Shown here piece by piece: positions 35,112-42,908 of a stretch of DNA of 64,000 nucleotides. The stretch's first letter is position 1; every line of letters begins with the position of its first letter. The notes below the pieces were generated by a model that was not told the DNA's origin, searched no databases, and saw only the letters and a list, made by a program, of their open reading frames with translations. The DNA is from Desulfobacter vibrioformis DSM 8776 (GTDB lineage: Bacteria > Desulfobacterota > Desulfobacteria > Desulfobacterales > Desulfobacteraceae): contig NZ_JQKJ01000010.1 in assembly GCF_000745975.1 (NCBI RefSeq), positions 100,306 through 164,305 of the forward strand. Direction: 5' to 3'. Made by a program: the position numbers and the translations under genes.

Positions 35112-36470
35112 TCATTTCACCATCTTTTTCAATTGAGAAATGCGATCCAGGTCCTGTTGCGAACGCACACAGGGAAACAGACTGTTGTTGGTCAGCACCG
35201 GATGGGCCGTGATATCAAAGCGGGCATTTTTTACGGCATCCGCCCACATGGAGGTATGGGGGATGGGGGTGTAATAGGCCAGAACCGGGGTGAGCCCCAG
35301 GCCTTTCACCAGGGTGATGGACCCTTCCACCTCATCAAGATTCTGGCCGGGCAGCCCGCATAACAGGTAGGCTCCCAGTTGATCCGTTGCAAATCCTGCC
35401 GTGCGCAGGTGGTCCACGGCCGTAAGAAATTCATTCTGTTTAACCTTAATGTCGTGGCGATGGCTTGAAAAGTCAGCGGTTTCAAGCCCCAGGCGGATGG
35501 TTTTAAACCCGGCTTTTAACATCAGACCGGCTGCTTTTGCCGAGATCTCTTTTATATGCAGGGCATTGGGGGTGTGGAAAAAGATATCCATTTTTTTATC
35601 AATGATGCGTTCAAGCAGGGGAAACGCATATTTTTCCGGATTGATCAGAAGCGCATCATCGTAAAAGGCAAAATTTTTCACCTGAAACTGGGTGTGCCAG
35701 TGGCAGATCTCCTGAAAGACATTTTCCGGGGAGCGCCGCCGCAGCCGTGGTTCAAGAAAGGACGAAGCGCAGTATTCGCAGGAAAAAGGACACCCCCGGG
35801 AGGTCAGAATCGGGGCATAGGCCATGGTGTCCTGGAGATCCAGGGCTGCAAAGGGTATGGTGTCAAGGTCTGCCGGGTCAGGTCTGTGATTCAGGGTAAA
35901 TCCGGTGTACGTTTCAACCAGGTCTGCAAGGACGGGTTCGGCCGGGCCGGTGATCACCTGGTCTGCCCCGGAATATTTCCGGGCATGGGTTTCACAAAGA
36001 CTTGCGTAAATACCGCCCAGCACCACGGGCACGCCGGGAAAAACCTTTTTAAGCAGGGCAATGGTTTCGCTCACCCCCGTGGCCCAATAGGTCATGAGCG
36101 AGGTGACCAGAATCAGGCCAGGCCGGTCCATTGCCAGAAGATCCTGTTCAATCCATGCCCTTGACACCCCGTACCGGGTGAACTTGCCGGTAAAGTTTCC
36201 ATTAGCGCCCCCCAGGTGAGTTTCAATTGCCCGGGGTAAAGGAATCGGGGTTTTGTCAAAGGGGCCTCTGCCGTCCCAATACACCTTGACACGATTTGTT
36301 TTCCGGGGGTGAAACCGGTTCATGCAGTCCACAAATGAAACCCGTACGCGGTTCTGCCGCAGGATGGCGGCAATGGTGAAAAGCCCGAGAGGCCGGGCCC
36401 AGAAATCAAAGGCGGCAAAATCGTGGACCCAGGGATTGACGCAAAGAATGTGGGGTGGGTCAGTTTTCAA
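35112..36470 (-). CDS. B12-binding-domain-type radical SAM protein
   Basis: The 452-residue enzyme has an N-terminal Rossmann-like domain similar to cobalamin-binding domains (about 1-190), but without a DxHxxG motif. The radical SAM core starts with SRGCPFSCEYC (C227, C231, C234 for the [4Fe-4S] cluster). LRLGLETADF and GAYLLCGLPGQNLDEVEGS are typical of the class-B-like core. The reaction is unknown. Its start overlaps the end of the AhbA/B-type siroheme decarboxylase gene by 11 bases, which suggests a linked role, perhaps in tetrapyrrole or cofactor chemistry. This is only context-based. AhbC/AhbD have a different (SPASM) layout. Confidence 0.8.
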   Translation of the reverse strand: MKTDPPHILCVNPWVHDFAAFDFWARPLGLFTIAAILRQNRVRVSFVDCMNRFHPRKTNRVKVYWDGRGPFDKTPIPLPRAIETHLGGANGNFTGKFTRYGVSRAWIEQDLLAMDRPGLILVTSLMTYWATGVSETIALLKKVFPGVPVVLGGIYASLCETHARKYSGADQVITGPAEPVLADLVETYTGFTLNHRPDPADLDTIPFAALDLQDTMAYAPILTSRGCPFSCEYCASSFLEPRLRRRSPENVFQEICHWHTQFQVKNFAFYDDALLINPEKYAFPLLERIIDKKMDIFFHTPNALHIKEISAKAAGLMLKAGFKTIRLGLETADFSSHRHDIKVKQNEFLTAVDHLRTAGFATDQLGAYLLCGLPGQNLDEVEGSITLVKGLGLTPVLAYYTPIPHTSMWADAVKNARFDITAHPVLTNNSLFPCVRSQQDLDRISQLKKMVK

Positions 36471-36939
36471 AATACTGCATGGAGGTTTTTTTCAGCTCCC
36501 GGTGGGAAAACAGCAGGGTATAATCTTTTTCTCCGGTGGCTTCGGAGACTTTTGCAGCAATGGCAAAGCATTCGTCTTCGGATGCCCCGTGGACCATGGT
36601 GTACAGATTCTTATCCCACCCGGGCGAGGGATTTCTTCGGTAGCAATGGGTGATCTCATGGAAGGATGCCATAATGTTTCCCACTTCTTCCACCCGCTCT
36701 TCAGGCACTTTCCAGGCCACCATGGCATTGGCCTTGAATCCTGATTTCTGATGTTTGAGTGTGGCACCGAACCGCCTGATCATATTTCTGTCGTGGAGGC
36801 CGGACAGCACTTCAAGAAATTTTTCTTCTGAAATTCCGATCTGTTCTGCCATTACAAGATAGGGACGCTTGCAGACCGGGATATCGGTCTGCAGCAGTGA
36901 AATTACTTTTTTTTCCAGATCTGTGAGGGATGTTGTCAT
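36460..36939 (-). CDS. AhbA/AhbB-type siroheme decarboxylase subunit (Lrp/AsnC-like fold)
   Basis: The 159 residues comprise an AsnC/Lrp-like helix-turn-helix (DLEKKVISLLQTDIPVCKRPYLVMAEQIGISEEKFLEVL) and a ligand-binding domain. The domain carries MIRRFGATLKHQKSGFKANAMVAWKVP, HCYRRNPSPGWDKNLYTMVHG and a C-terminal KDYTLLFSHRELKKTSMQYF. These HCYRR and NLYTMVHG motifs distinguish AhbA/B from true regulators. AhbA and AhbB together decarboxylate siroheme to didecarboxysiroheme in the alternative heme pathway of sulfate reducers and methanogens. Only one subunit is in view; its partner must lie elsewhere. The RRFGA segment favours AhbB, but I would not insist. Confidence 0.8.
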   Translation of the reverse strand: MTTSLTDLEKKVISLLQTDIPVCKRPYLVMAEQIGISEEKFLEVLSGLHDRNMIRRFGATLKHQKSGFKANAMVAWKVPEERVEEVGNIMASFHEITHCYRRNPSPGWDKNLYTMVHGASEDECFAIAAKVSEATGEKDYTLLFSHRELKKTSMQYFEN

Positions 36940-36966
36940 ACACTCTTTTCCAAAAGCCTGTTTTAT

Positions 36967-38088
36967 TTATCTGAATTTTTTATCTGTTTTTTTTTCCGGG
37001 AACAATGCCATAATCTCATCTTCACCGGCACCGCAGATGCCGCGTTCGGTGATGAATCCGGTCACAAGACGGGCCGGGGTCACGTCAAAGGCGTGGTTGG
37101 CAGCCGGGCTGTTTTCCGGTGGCACCAGAACAGATAAAATATTTCCATCGCAAACCCCTTGCACGTATTTAATCTCGTCCGGGTCCCGCTCTTCAATGGG
37201 AATATCTTTTACACCGTCGGTGATGGTCCAGTCAAAGGTAGATGAGGGAAGCGCCACATAAAAAGGCACATTGTTGTCCCGGGCAGCCAGGGCCTTGAGA
37301 TAGGTGCCGATTTTGTTGGCCACATCACCTGCCCGGGTGGTGCGGTCCGTGCCGACAATAACCAGGTCCACCATGCCGTGCTGCATGAGATGCCCCCCGG
37401 CATTATCCGTAATCACGGTATGTCTGATGCCATGCTTGCCAAGCTCCCAGGCGGTCAGGCGCGATCCCTGGTTCAGGGGCCGTGTCTCATCCACCCAGAC
37501 ATGAATGTCAATGCCTGCATCAAAGGCGGTGTACATGGGGGCTGTGGCCGTGCCGTACTCGATACAGGCAAGCCACCCTGCATTGCAGTGGGTCAGGATA
37601 TTTACGGGCTGACCGTTTTTCTTTTCAGCGATCTCTTTGATAATGGACAGGCCGAATTCACCTATCTTTTGACAGTTCACAGCTTCTTCTTCCACAACGC
37701 CTAGGGCTTCTTTCAGGGCGGCTGCCACCCGGGCATCATATCCGGACTCACCCAGGGCTTTCTCCATGACCCGGTCCACGCCCCAGGCCAGGTTGGTGGC
37801 AGTGGGCCGGGCATCGCGAAGGCGTGCACACTCACGCTTAAACCATGAATCGTCTGCGCCCTGGTTGCCCTTCTGCACCAGGATGACATAGACCCCCAAC
37901 GCCCCAGTGGCACCGATCAAGGGGGCACCTCTGACATACATATCCTTGATGGCATGAATCACCAGATCATTGGTTGTCAGATCTTGGACAATCAGTTCAT
38001 GGGGCAGGCGCCTCTGGTCTATGACCTTGACGGTTTTTGACTCATTATCAAACCAGATGGGCCGCATCTGGTTTCCATCCACATTCAT
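36967..38088 (-). CDS. mtnA: S-methyl-5-thioribose-1-phosphate isomerase-like (MtnA/eIF2B-alpha family)
   Basis: The 373-residue protein has family landmarks MYVRGAPLIGATGALGV, THCNAGWLA (catalytic Cys), VWVDETRPLNQGSRLTAWEL and VIVGTDRTTRAGDVANKIGTY (catalytic Asp). FYVALPSSTFDWT and NHAFDVTPARLVTGFITERG follow near the end. The enzyme converts methylthioribose-1-phosphate to methylthioribulose-1-phosphate in methionine salvage. Anaerobes without the rest of the pathway often use it in other thio- or deoxy-sugar salvage shunts, and no other salvage gene is nearby. AAAGGA precedes the ATG. Confidence 0.9.
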   Translation of the reverse strand: MNVDGNQMRPIWFDNESKTVKVIDQRRLPHELIVQDLTTNDLVIHAIKDMYVRGAPLIGATGALGVYVILVQKGNQGADDSWFKRECARLRDARPTATNLAWGVDRVMEKALGESGYDARVAAALKEALGVVEEEAVNCQKIGEFGLSIIKEIAEKKNGQPVNILTHCNAGWLACIEYGTATAPMYTAFDAGIDIHVWVDETRPLNQGSRLTAWELGKHGIRHTVITDNAGGHLMQHGMVDLVIVGTDRTTRAGDVANKIGTYLKALAARDNNVPFYVALPSSTFDWTITDGVKDIPIEERDPDEIKYVQGVCDGNILSVLVPPENSPAANHAFDVTPARLVTGFITERGICGAGEDEIMALFPEKKTDKKFR

Positions 38089-38162
38089 GGCGTATTTCCT
38101 TTGGTATTTTAAGTTTCCAAATTTTATACCAGATCAAACAGTTTATTTGTACAAAAATAATC

Positions 38163-38243
38163 CTAAACCGAATCAGGAATCAAGGTGCAAGGACATTTCA
38201 TGGACAGGGAATAAATGTTGGTATCAATCAATACCTTTTTCAT
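38163..38243 (-). pseudogene. VapC/PIN-domain toxin, truncated after 26 codons
   Basis: The ATG overlaps the antitoxin stop (ATGA). The frame reads MKKVLIDTNIYSLSMK, the unmistakable N-terminus of VapC toxins with the first catalytic Asp in DTN. It then breaks into CPCTLIPDSV and a TAG. The remaining roughly 110 residues of a PIN domain, including the other acidic residues, are absent before mtnA. The toxin is certainly non-functional. Confidence 0.78.
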
Positions 38244-38500
38244 TCCCATATCTCCGGGTCAATACGCCGCTCTTTGCTGATATTATCTTCTATTGTTTTA
38301 AACTCGGTGTCACTCCATCTGCCCCAAAGCCTGTCAAGATCATCATACTCTCTGGAATACAACTTCTGTTTTTTCATGCCAAGGCGTTCCTGGATCATTT
38401 CAAGAATCAACTGATTGACGCTTTGGCCTTTTTCCTGGGCAGTCTGTTTCAATTTTTCAGCAAGCTTAGGCTCAACACCCCTGATTGTCATGGTTTTCAT
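38240..38500 (-). CDS. FitA/RHH-type antitoxin, orphaned
   Basis: The 86-residue protein begins with a ribbon-helix-helix (MKTMTIRGVEPKLAEKLKQTAQEKGQSVNQLILEMIQERLG), the DNA-binding domain of FitA-like antitoxins. A C-terminal region with YDDLDRLWGRWSDTEFKTIEDNISKERRIDPEIW is the typical tail that occupies a VapC/FitB active site. GGAGGGCAT lies right before the ATG. The overlapping toxin frame downstream is truncated. A family-3 mobile element is inserted 14 bases upstream of the start codon, and its target duplication includes the ribosome-binding region. Confidence 0.88.
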   Translation of the reverse strand: MKTMTIRGVEPKLAEKLKQTAQEKGQSVNQLILEMIQERLGMKKQKLYSREYDDLDRLWGRWSDTEFKTIEDNISKERRIDPEIWE

Positions 38501-38514
38501 ATGCCCTCCAGACT

Positions 38515-38653
38515 CAATGCCATAAAGTTAATATGCTTTCAGATTAAAACCACGAAGTTCACGAAGAACACGAAGTTTAGTCCGCTAATATCTTCGTGAA
38601 CTTCGTGGTCTTCGTGGTAAAATAAAATACTCAATGCTTAAATTATGACATTG
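38515..38653. mobile_element. family-3 palindromic MITE-like element with 10-bp target duplication
   Basis: The 139-bp element starts CAATGCCATAAAG and ends TTATGACATTG, imperfect terminal inverted repeats. Inside is a long hairpin built from ACCACGAAGTTCACGAAGA and its complement. It is flanked by CCTCCAGACT (38505-38514) and CCTCCAGGCT (38654-38663), a 10-bp direct repeat with one mismatch that marks insertion. It closely matches the element at 63578-63742. Confidence 0.85.
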
Positions 38654-38735
38654 CCTCCAGGCTGACATCTGTTTTTGATATCATTTTGTTATCAAAAAAA
38701 TGACATTCTGTTTTAAATATCAAAAAATTCATTTG

Positions 38736-39542
38736 CTATACCAAGAGGGACAGGCTGCGAATGAATGGGCCTGTGGCATCCACCCCTTTTTGCTCCACCT
38801 CCCGGATGGTCTGGGATCCCACCACGGCAATGTCGGCTTTGCCCACAAGAAAATCAATGTCTGCCTTTTCTTTCACGCCGAATCCAACGGCCACAGGCAA
38901 CCGGGTAAACTGTCTGCACCGGGCAAGATAGCTCCCCATGTCTGAAGAGAACTGTGTCTCTTTTCCGGTTACCCCTTTTCTTGCCAAACAGTAAATAAAT
39001 CCTGTGGCATGGGCATCGATCATCTTCATACGCTGGTCCGAGGTTTCCGGAGAAAATATAAATACCGCAGACAGATCATATTTGTTCATGGCTGACAGAT
39101 AATCACCCGCTTCTTCCGGGGGAAAATCCGGGATAATGGCACCTTTAACCCCGATTTCCGACATCCGGGCCGCAAAGGCATCCATGCCGTATTTATAAAG
39201 GATATTGCCATAGGTCATGAACAGAAACGGGATGTCAAAGCTGTCTGCCACTTTTTGGGCAAATTCAAAACATTTTTCCACGGTGGCCCCGCAGTCCAGG
39301 GCGGCCTGGTTGGCCTTGAGGATCACCGGCCCGTCTGCCATGGGTTCTGAAAACGGGATCTGCAGCTCCATTAAGTCCACGCCTGCGTCCACCATCTGCC
39401 GGACAATTTCAAAAGAGGCATCAAAGGAGGGGTAGCCCATGACAATATGAGTCATTAACAGGATATCTTTTTTCTTCCGCTGTTCCCGGATATAGGTTTC
39501 CAGAAAGGCGGGGGCAGGTGCCGAAGTTTTTGTATCCGTCAT
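38736..39542 (-). CDS. trpA: tryptophan synthase alpha chain
   Basis: The start is at 39542 (MTDTKTSAPAPAF), where AAGGAGATATATCAAA precedes the ATG and the ATG overlaps the trpB stop (ATGA). The 268-residue TIM barrel carries MELQIPFSEPMADGP with the catalytic Glu and Asp equivalent to E. coli E49 and D60. The indole-site and phosphate-site loops follow (FLFMTYGNILYKYGMDAF; GFGVKEKADIDFL). It cleaves indole-3-glycerol phosphate to indole and glyceraldehyde-3-phosphate and channels indole to TrpB. The C-terminus is slightly short and hydrophobic (RSLSLLV). Confidence 0.93.
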   Translation of the reverse strand: MTDTKTSAPAPAFLETYIREQRKKKDILLMTHIVMGYPSFDASFEIVRQMVDAGVDLMELQIPFSEPMADGPVILKANQAALDCGATVEKCFEFAQKVADSFDIPFLFMTYGNILYKYGMDAFAARMSEIGVKGAIIPDFPPEEAGDYLSAMNKYDLSAVFIFSPETSDQRMKMIDAHATGFIYCLARKGVTGKETQFSSDMGSYLARCRQFTRLPVAVGFGVKEKADIDFLVGKADIAVVGSQTIREVEQKGVDATGPFIRSLSLLV

Positions 39543-40777
39543 TTTGATATATCTCCTTGATATTCCTTTGCTTTGGCACAGATAAATTCTTTCCATTTTG
39601 GGTCGCCAATGGCATCGGCCACGGTGAAGATGTCTTTATCTCCCCGGCCGGACTGGTTGATGATGATGATATCATCCTTTGACATGTTCGCCACTTCCTT
39701 AAAGGCACCGGCAAAGGCATGAGAAGACTCCAGGGCCGGGATAATGCCTTCCATCTGCATGGTCAGCTTCAGGGCATCCACCACCTCGGTGTCCGTGGCA
39801 TATTCAAACCGGGCTTTCTTGTCATCCCGCATATTGGCAAGGATGGGGGAGACGCCCACATAGTCCAGGCCTGCGGAGATGGAGTGGGTCTCTTCCATCT
39901 GACCGTCGCTGTTCTGCAGAAAATAGGTTTTATAGCCCTGGGCAATGCCGGGACTGGCATCTTCGGAGCAAAGCCGGGATGCGTGGCGGCCCGACGCAAT
40001 GCCTTGGCCCCCGGCCTCCACCCCCACAAGCTCAACCGGATCATCCATGAAACCCTGGAAAATGCCCATGGCATTGGAACCGCCGCCCACACAGGCAAAT
40101 ACTCTGGACGGCAGCCTGCCTTCGGCTTTCATGATCTGGACCCGGGCTTCCTTTCCGATGATGGACTGGAACCAGGAGACCATCTCAGGGAAGGGATGGG
40201 GTCCGCAGGCGGTTCCCAAAACATAGTGGGTGGTGTCCATGTTGGTGACCCAGTCCCGGAACGCCTCGTTAATGGCATCTTTGAGAATCCGGGTGCCGTC
40301 GGTGACCGGCACCACGGTGGCGCCGAGCTGCTCCATCCAGAACACATTGGGCCGCTGGCGCAGGACATCCACCTCTCCCATATAGATGGTACACTCAAGC
40401 CCGAACTTGGCCGCCATGGTCGCCGTGGCCACCCCGTGCTGCCCTGCCCCGGTTTCGGCGATCACCCGTTTTTTTCCCATCTTTTTCACTAAAAGCCCCT
40501 GCCCCATGACATTGTTGGCCTTATGGGCGCCTGTGTGGTTAAGGTCTTCACGTTTGATATAGATTTTTGCCCCGCCAAAGTGCCGGGTGAGGTTTTCGGC
40601 ATAGGTCAAGGGCGTGGGCCGGCAGGAGTAAGTTGCCATCAGGGTTTCGTATTCTTCCCAGAACCCCTTGTCTTCTTTGGCCTGCCTGAACCGGGCATCC
40701 AGCTCGTCAAAGGTGGCCACAAGGATTTCAGGTATAAATGCCCCGCCAAAGGAGCCGTAATATCCGCGGTGTTTCAT
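39539..40777 (-). CDS. trpB: tryptophan synthase beta chain
   Basis: The 412-residue PLP enzyme has the PLP lysine in REDLNHTGAHKANN, the phosphate-binding CVGGGSNAMG loop and the monovalent-cation and beta-site segments (SAGLDYVGVSPILA; NQSGRGDKD). This is the canonical TrpB1 type. It condenses indole with serine to give tryptophan. GGAGGCAGATAT precedes the ATG. It is co-directional with a GntR regulator 47 bp upstream and overlaps trpA. No other trp genes are in the window, so trpBA is a detached pair. Confidence 0.95.
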   Translation of the reverse strand: MKHRGYYGSFGGAFIPEILVATFDELDARFRQAKEDKGFWEEYETLMATYSCRPTPLTYAENLTRHFGGAKIYIKREDLNHTGAHKANNVMGQGLLVKKMGKKRVIAETGAGQHGVATATMAAKFGLECTIYMGEVDVLRQRPNVFWMEQLGATVVPVTDGTRILKDAINEAFRDWVTNMDTTHYVLGTACGPHPFPEMVSWFQSIIGKEARVQIMKAEGRLPSRVFACVGGGSNAMGIFQGFMDDPVELVGVEAGGQGIASGRHASRLCSEDASPGIAQGYKTYFLQNSDGQMEETHSISAGLDYVGVSPILANMRDDKKARFEYATDTEVVDALKLTMQMEGIIPALESSHAFAGAFKEVANMSKDDIIIINQSGRGDKDIFTVADAIGDPKWKEFICAKAKEYQGDISK

Positions 40778-40824
40778 ATATCTGCCTCCATAAAGGGGTT
40801 GGCAATTTGAGTAAGATTCATAAT

Positions 40825-41550
40825 TTATTTTTGATGTTTAATGGTCTGGGTAAAGGCAAACCGGTCTGTGCGGCAGAACAGAACCGAATAGACCGCACCA
40901 GGTGCTTTGGGAAAATTGAGCAGCCGCCGGACCACCAGAATCGGATCCAGAGGCGACATGCCCAAAAGGGACGCCCGTTGTTCATTCAAGGGTTCCACCT
41001 GGAACTGCTGGGTACCGTCGGAAGGTGTGAGGTAAAACCGTTCGGACACCACCCGGGACAAGGATTTGTCCCCAAGATCCATATCGTCAATACCTGCAAA
41101 CAGATCCGGGTCCAGATAAATATCCTCCAGCAGCACAGGTTCATCCCGGGCCACGGTCAAACGGGATATGGCAAAGGCGGGTTTGCCGTGAAAGGGGTTT
41201 GCCACATCCCCTGTAACGGTCTTTTTTTTCAAAGGCACAATCACTTTTTTTTGGGTAGGAACCCCCCGGGTGGAAAATGCCTGGGAGGTTCCGGCAAGGG
41301 AAAACAGATCAATTTGCGGCGAAGGTTCCTTCACAAAGGTTCCGGCCCCCCGCTTTCTTTGGATCAGGCCCCTTTGCACCAGAAGATCCATGGCCTGGCG
41401 CACGGTGGGACGGCCCACCCCATATGATTTTGCAAGTTCCGTTTCAGGCGGAATCATATGCCCGGGCAGGTAAACGCCCTCCCGGATACGGGACTGGAGC
41501 TGCTCACAAATCTGGTGATACAAAGGTACAGGGGAGTCAGGATTCAGCAT
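40825..41550 (-). CDS. GntR/HutC-family transcriptional regulator
   Basis: The 241-residue protein has a GntR winged helix (LYHQICEQLQSRIREGVYLPGHMIPPETELAKSYGVGRPTVRQAMDLLVQRGLI). A UTRA effector domain follows (from about residue 95: HGKPAFAISRLTVARDEPVLLEDIYLDPDLF, ending LPxxPGAVYSVLFCRTDRF). UTRA domains bind small ligands such as sugars, amines or histidine intermediates. Placed directly upstream of trpBA on the same strand, it may control those genes, although GntR control of trp genes is unusual. Candidate operator palindromes lie 95-145 bases upstream of its start. Confidence 0.88.
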   Translation of the reverse strand: MLNPDSPVPLYHQICEQLQSRIREGVYLPGHMIPPETELAKSYGVGRPTVRQAMDLLVQRGLIQRKRGAGTFVKEPSPQIDLFSLAGTSQAFSTRGVPTQKKVIVPLKKKTVTGDVANPFHGKPAFAISRLTVARDEPVLLEDIYLDPDLFAGIDDMDLGDKSLSRVVSERFYLTPSDGTQQFQVEPLNEQRASLLGMSPLDPILVVRRLLNFPKAPGAVYSVLFCRTDRFAFTQTIKHQK

Positions 41551-41643
41551 TGTCAGTCTTATTTTATAGGTTTGCAGCCGCCCGGAAATTGTATTTCACC
41601 CGTTATCGGCCATGCCGCCAAATTAATATGCGGGAATCATAGC

Positions 41644-41694
41644 TGACAATCTGTCAAGTTGTCAAGACATTTTAACAAATCAACTTTGTTAAAA
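41644..41694. promoter_or_regulatory. cluster of palindromes upstream of the GntR gene
   Basis: Three adjacent inverted repeats are visible: TGACA-ATC-TGTCA (41644-41656), TGTCAAGACA (41660-41669) and TTTTAACAAA-TCAAC-TTTGTTAAAA (41670-41694). TGTC-GACA symmetry fits HutC-type GntR operators. The AT-rich 10-bp palindrome could alternatively relate to the HTH gene on the other side. Confidence 0.4.
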
Positions 41695-41745
41695 GACGGT
41701 TCCATTAAAATCGTTCTTTCTTTTTTGCCTTTGAACCCTAAAATA

Positions 41746-41958
41746 TCAGGGTTCATTCTCGTTAAATTCCAATATATCCCCGGGCTGGCATTGAAGATAC
41801 CTGCATATGGCATCCAGGGTGGTCAGCCGAACGCCTTTGATCTTCCCTGTTTTTATTAAAGAGAGGTTTTGCTCCGTTATACCGATAAATTCCGCCAGAT
41901 CCTTTGATTTGACCTTGCGTTTAGCAAGCATGACATCAAGGGTGATGGTGATGGTCAT
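41746..41958 (-). CDS. small Cro/CI-type HTH regulator (YozG-like)
   Basis: The 70-residue protein is a lone helix-turn-helix (MLAKRKVKSKDLAEFIGITEQNLSLIKTGKIKGVRLTTLDAICRYLQCQPGDILEF) of the XRE family. AGGAGGCGTCA lies before its ATG. It is separated by nine bases from the upstream DUF2975 membrane protein. This pairing of DUF2975 and a YozG-type repressor is recurrent in many bacteria, and the pair is assumed to sense a membrane or envelope signal. No target is known. Confidence 0.9.
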   Translation of the reverse strand: MTITITLDVMLAKRKVKSKDLAEFIGITEQNLSLIKTGKIKGVRLTTLDAICRYLQCQPGDILEFNENEP

Positions 41959-41967
41959 TGACGCCTC

Positions 41968-42504
41968 CTAAATGAACATTTCCTGATCTTCTTTTATTTT
42001 GCGCGCTTCATCCATGACCCATGTCACCGTAAGAACGATCCCGCCCACAAACAGGGCACCGAAATCGGAGCCCTCAAGCCCCACGGTGATCATCCGCTGT
42101 CCCGGGGGATGGTGCAGGGTTACGACGATACTGATCAATGAATTGCTCAGAAAATGGCAACCCATCCAGATAATCATAGCCCGGCCAAGGCGGTTAAAAC
42201 AGTCAACATTGGCCTTGGCAAAAATGATCCCGTTTTCATACAGGCGAAACAGCCTTGCAAGCACCTGCAGCCCGTAAATCAACACCGACAGGGAAATCAG
42301 GTCTGTGAAAAAGGCCAGAAGCCGGGAAAACGCAGGCAGGTCACCGGTAATGGGTACCGGAACGTCCACCATGTTCGGCAAATGCCGGATCTGATTGAAA
42401 AAAATCCAGTACAGTGCACATATCACCGGTACCAGAAAAACAAGCAGTGTACATGTGCGTCTCAAGGTCCGGCTGGCCCGGGTGATGCGTTCTTTATTCT
42501 CCAT
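41968..42504 (-). CDS. DUF2975 membrane protein
   Basis: The 178 residues contain four membrane helices (TCTLLVFLVPVICALYWIFF; LLAFFTDLISLSVLIYGLQVL; AMIIWMGCHFLSNSLISIVVTL; LFVGGIVLTVTWVMDEARKI). The GIIFAKANVDCFNRLGRAM loop and the C-terminal VMDEARKIKEDQEMFI are typical for DUF2975. GGAGGACAAA precedes the ATG. It is probably translated together with the HTH protein that follows, for which it may be a membrane-bound antagonist. Confidence 0.88.
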   Translation of the reverse strand: MENKERITRASRTLRRTCTLLVFLVPVICALYWIFFNQIRHLPNMVDVPVPITGDLPAFSRLLAFFTDLISLSVLIYGLQVLARLFRLYENGIIFAKANVDCFNRLGRAMIIWMGCHFLSNSLISIVVTLHHPPGQRMITVGLEGSDFGALFVGGIVLTVTWVMDEARKIKEDQEMFI

Positions 42505-42807
42505 TTTGTCCTCCAGATAAATTCGTTAAACATTTTTTGTTTTATTGCCTGCCTGCTTGTTTACCTGACCTATAATTCAATGTCAATAAAAATTCAAATA
42601 AAACAATAATAATTATCAATTGAACATGAATTTATTATCATTAAAAACCAATACAGGATGAAATTGATCTGGAAAATGGGATTGGGGTATTGGAAATCCC
42701 AAAAGCCAATCCGGCAAACCAAACTTGTATTGCCTGGCAATCTTGGCACACATGCTGTACTGTGGCCAGAACACAACCACCTGTTAGCTGGCTATTCCGC
42801 CATTTTT
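42505..42807. other. intergenic stretch without a supportable gene
   Basis: Nothing coding is convincing here. A 61-codon open frame covering 42658-42843 has no ribosome site, no recognisable family and runs into the family-2 repeat, so it is not annotated. The left third is AT-rich and may hold the promoter for the DUF2975 operon. Confidence 0.45.
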
Positions 42808-42868
42808 AAATTATCGCCCTTCGGGCGGGTTGTTACGTTTTAGGTTTTAAGAAATGGAAATTCCTATA
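42808..42868 (+). repeat. family-2 interspersed hairpin repeat, copy B
   Basis: AAATTATCGCCCTTCGGGCGGG is followed by TTGTTACGTTTTAGG and a GAAATGGAAATTCCTATA tail, in the same order as the copies at 19120-19166 (reverse) and 51305-51384. It sits between divergent genes here, which argues against a simple terminator role. Confidence 0.75.
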
Positions 42869-42908
42869 CTATTAAATTAATTTTAAACCCGGAACACCCA
42901 CAAAGCCG

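Noticed and set aside
42658..42843. 61-codon open frame upstream of the small hypothetical protein
   Set aside because: It has no ribosome-binding site and no familiar sequence. Its 3' part is the family-2 hairpin repeat, so it is better explained as chance.
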